Shown here in pieces: positions 12,176 through 13,309 of a DNA stretch of 13,309 bases (the stretch's first letter is position 1; each line of letters opens with the position of its first letter). This DNA comes from an uncultured Oscillospiraceae bacterium. Its GTDB lineage: Bacteria; Bacillota; Clostridia; Oscillospirales; Oscillospiraceae. Both the position numbers and the translations under genes were made by a program. The notes under the pieces are model-generated. The model worked only from the letters and a program-made list of their open reading frames with translations, was not told where the DNA came from and did no database searches. Location of the stretch: positions 1 through 13,309 of the forward strand of contig CAAFEV010000213.1 in the NCBI GenBank assembly GCA_900762005.1, given 5' to 3'.

Positions 12176-13146
12176 AGGGCGTTTGCACGGCAGGCAATCA
12201 ATTCACCGGCGATGCTGATGGCAATTTCCTGCGGGGTCTGCGCCCCAATCGGCAAACCAATCGGCGAATGGACGCTTTGAATGCGTTCTTCGGAGATTCC
12301 CGCCTCGCGCAGAAGCTGCTGGGTACGGGCGATTTTATGCTTTGAGCCGATGCAACCGACATAGCGCGTTTCAAAGCGCAAGACCTGCTCCAAAATCGCA
12401 TAATCCGACTGATGCCCCGGCGTCATGATAATCACATAGTCCTCCCTGCGCAGCGGCACACGGATAGACTCATAGCTGCCGAAAATTACCTCAGTCGCTG
12501 CGGGATACTGTTCCTTTTTCGCAAGCTCCTCACGGTTATCGTAGAGCTTGACGCGAAAATCAATCCCCGCCAGCACGGGCACCAGTGCACGTCCGACGTG
12601 CCCGCCGCCGAAGATATAAACGCTGCCCGCCTGTGTCAGCGGTTCGCAGTAAATCAGCGGCTCACCCTTTTGCAGTACGGCGCGGGATGTGAAAAGCGTC
12701 GGCTCCGCCGCTGCGGCAGCCGCATCAACCACGTGGCAGTCGCGTACTATGCCGTCGGAAATGGACAGATACAGCCATGTGTTCTCCTCCTGCAAAAGCA
12801 CCTCACGCATTTGCCGCAGAAGCGGTAGCTCCGCTTGTGTCAAAAGCTGGTAGTAAATCGTCACTTTACCGCCGCAAATCATGCCGATGGAATTGACCTG
12901 CTCCGGCTGTAAATCAAACGCACGCAGGCAGGGCTTGCCCGATTGCAGAATTTCCCCCGCCTCCTGCGCGGCAAGGAACTCCACACGACCGCCGCCGACC
13001 GTGCCGAGCGTCGTACCGTCCTGAAAAACCGCCATACGCGCACCCGCGCCACGCGGCGCAGAGCCGGAGCTTGCCAAAACGGTACAGACAACGACCTTTT
13101 CGCCGCTGCTGACCGCAGTATAAATTCGGTTGACCAATGCTTTCAT
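12172..13146 (-). CDS. xdhC: XdhC/CoxI family protein (molybdenum-enzyme maturation)
   Basis: XdhC proteins bind molybdenum cofactor, help its sulfuration and insert it into xanthine dehydrogenase-type enzymes. The 324-residue protein shows the N-terminal XdhC_CoxI domain (about 1-100) with SSGSAPRGAGARM (26-38), GTVGGGRVE (48-56) and GMICGGKV (88-95), then a Rossmann-like XdhC_C domain with VYIFGGGHVGRAL (176-188), VGCIGSKHK (263-271) and the hallmark SPIGLPIGAQTPQEIAISIA (294-313). The open frame extends to 13296, but the ATG at 13144-13146 is chosen because the family N-terminus begins there and the promoter at 13190-13218 lies upstream of it; the ribosome site is weak (CAGGCGAACGG). No molybdenum hydroxylase gene lies in the window, so the target enzyme is encoded elsewhere or the family member has another role. 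Confidence 0.9.
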   Translation of the reverse strand: MKALVNRIYTAVSSGEKVVVCTVLASSGSAPRGAGARMAVFQDGTTLGTVGGGRVEFLAAQEAGEILQSGKPCLRAFDLQPEQVNSIGMICGGKVTIYYQLLTQAELPLLRQMREVLLQEENTWLYLSISDGIVRDCHVVDAAAAAAEPTLFTSRAVLQKGEPLIYCEPLTQAGSVYIFGGGHVGRALVPVLAGIDFRVKLYDNREELAKKEQYPAATEVIFGSYESIRVPLRREDYVIIMTPGHQSDYAILEQVLRFETRYVGCIGSKHKIARTQQLLREAGISEERIQSVHSPIGLPIGAQTPQEIAISIAGELIACRANAL

Positions 13147-13189
13147 CCGTTCGCCTGCTTTCCGAGTATTTTTTCTTTCGTTATTCTTT

Positions 13190-13218
13190 ATAATACGATA
13201 CCCCTGGGGAAAAATCAA
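13190..13218 (-). promoter_or_regulatory. Promoter of the xdhC operon with a palindrome in the spacer
   Basis: On the minus strand TTGATT (13213-13218) and TATTAT (13190-13195) are separated by 17 nt. The spacer holds CCCC-T-GGGG (13201-13209), a 9-nt dyad centred between the two hexamers, which could be an operator. The start would be near 13183, about 37 nt before the ATG. Confidence 0.55.
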
Positions 13219-13256
13219 CCCCCGGCTTCGAAGAATCGGAAAACAAAAGGTTCTAT

Positions 13257-13284
13257 AAAACCAGCCGCTACACACCGTAGCGGC
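13257..13284 (-). terminator. Hairpin, probably the terminator of a gene to the right of the window
   Basis: GCCGCTAC (13264-13271) and GTAGCGGC (13277-13284) form a perfect 8-bp stem with an ACACC loop. In the minus direction TGGTTTT follows, a short T tract. The gene it would end lies outside the window; positions 13219-13309 hold no supported gene. Confidence 0.5.
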
Positions 13285-13309
13285 CGTTTGTTCCATATTC
13301 AGAACTCAG

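Noticed and set aside
13147..13296. A longer start for XdhC at 13296
   Set aside because: The added 50 residues cross a hairpin and the predicted promoter, and do not look like the family N-terminus.

Overview
The window looks like chromosomal DNA of an endospore-forming, GC-moderate Clostridia bacterium, probably an Oscillospiraceae/Ruminococcaceae-type gut lineage. The evidence is a complete spoIIAA-spoIIAB-sigF operon, strong Gram-positive ribosome binding sites with some TTG/GTG starts, sigma-A type promoters (TTGACA/TATAAT), lipoproteins with Pro/Thr-rich linkers and a CCA-encoding tRNA gene. The family assignment is an inference from overall style; no 16S or other marker is present.

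Layout. (1) 1-1497, minus strand: a homocysteine S-methyltransferase, a 59-residue charged protein of unknown function, and the N-terminal part of a lipoprotein that runs off the left edge. The two gaps each contain a hairpin. (2) 1498-1613: back-to-back sigma-A promoters. The plus one drives an M29 aminopeptidase, which ends at a bidirectional terminator. (3) 2895-4986, minus strand: a DacF-type D,D-carboxypeptidase followed, with an 8-nt overlap, by a type-4 Fe-S uracil-DNA glycosylase, transcribed from a promoter with perfect hexamers. (4) 5124-9015, plus strand: a short ComEA-like DNA-binding membrane protein, an OmpR-type response regulator, a sensor histidine kinase and a GerMN-domain lipoprotein, very tightly packed. 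(5) 9042-10584, plus strand: a candidate Spo0A-activated promoter, then spoIIAA, spoIIAB and sigF joined by 4-nt start/stop overlaps. (6) 10591-10894: a terminator, a gene-free segment bracketed by 13-nt direct repeats, and a minus-strand tRNA-Thr(CGU) with its own promoter and terminator. (7) 10977-13146, minus strand: XdhC-family protein, SAM methyltransferase and THEP1-like NTPase, again joined by 4-nt overlaps.

How it works together. The centre is about envelope state and the commitment to sporulation. A two-component system is cotranscribed with a cell-surface GerMN lipoprotein, and next to it lies the forespore sigma-F switch: SpoIIAB binds and inhibits SigF, and SpoIIAA releases it when dephosphorylated. 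The dacF-like gene, which directly precedes spoIIA in Bacillus, is also nearby but inverted and separated by the comEA/two-component/GerMN block. The response regulator-kinase-GerMN lipoprotein order resembles the actinobacterial mtrA-mtrB-lpqB operon. The right-hand operon suggests maturation of a molybdenum- or other metal-cofactor enzyme, but its substrate cannot be read from the window. I did not see CRISPR arrays, insertion sequences or phage genes. No novel defence system is evident; the most interesting material is regulatory and in gene arrangement.
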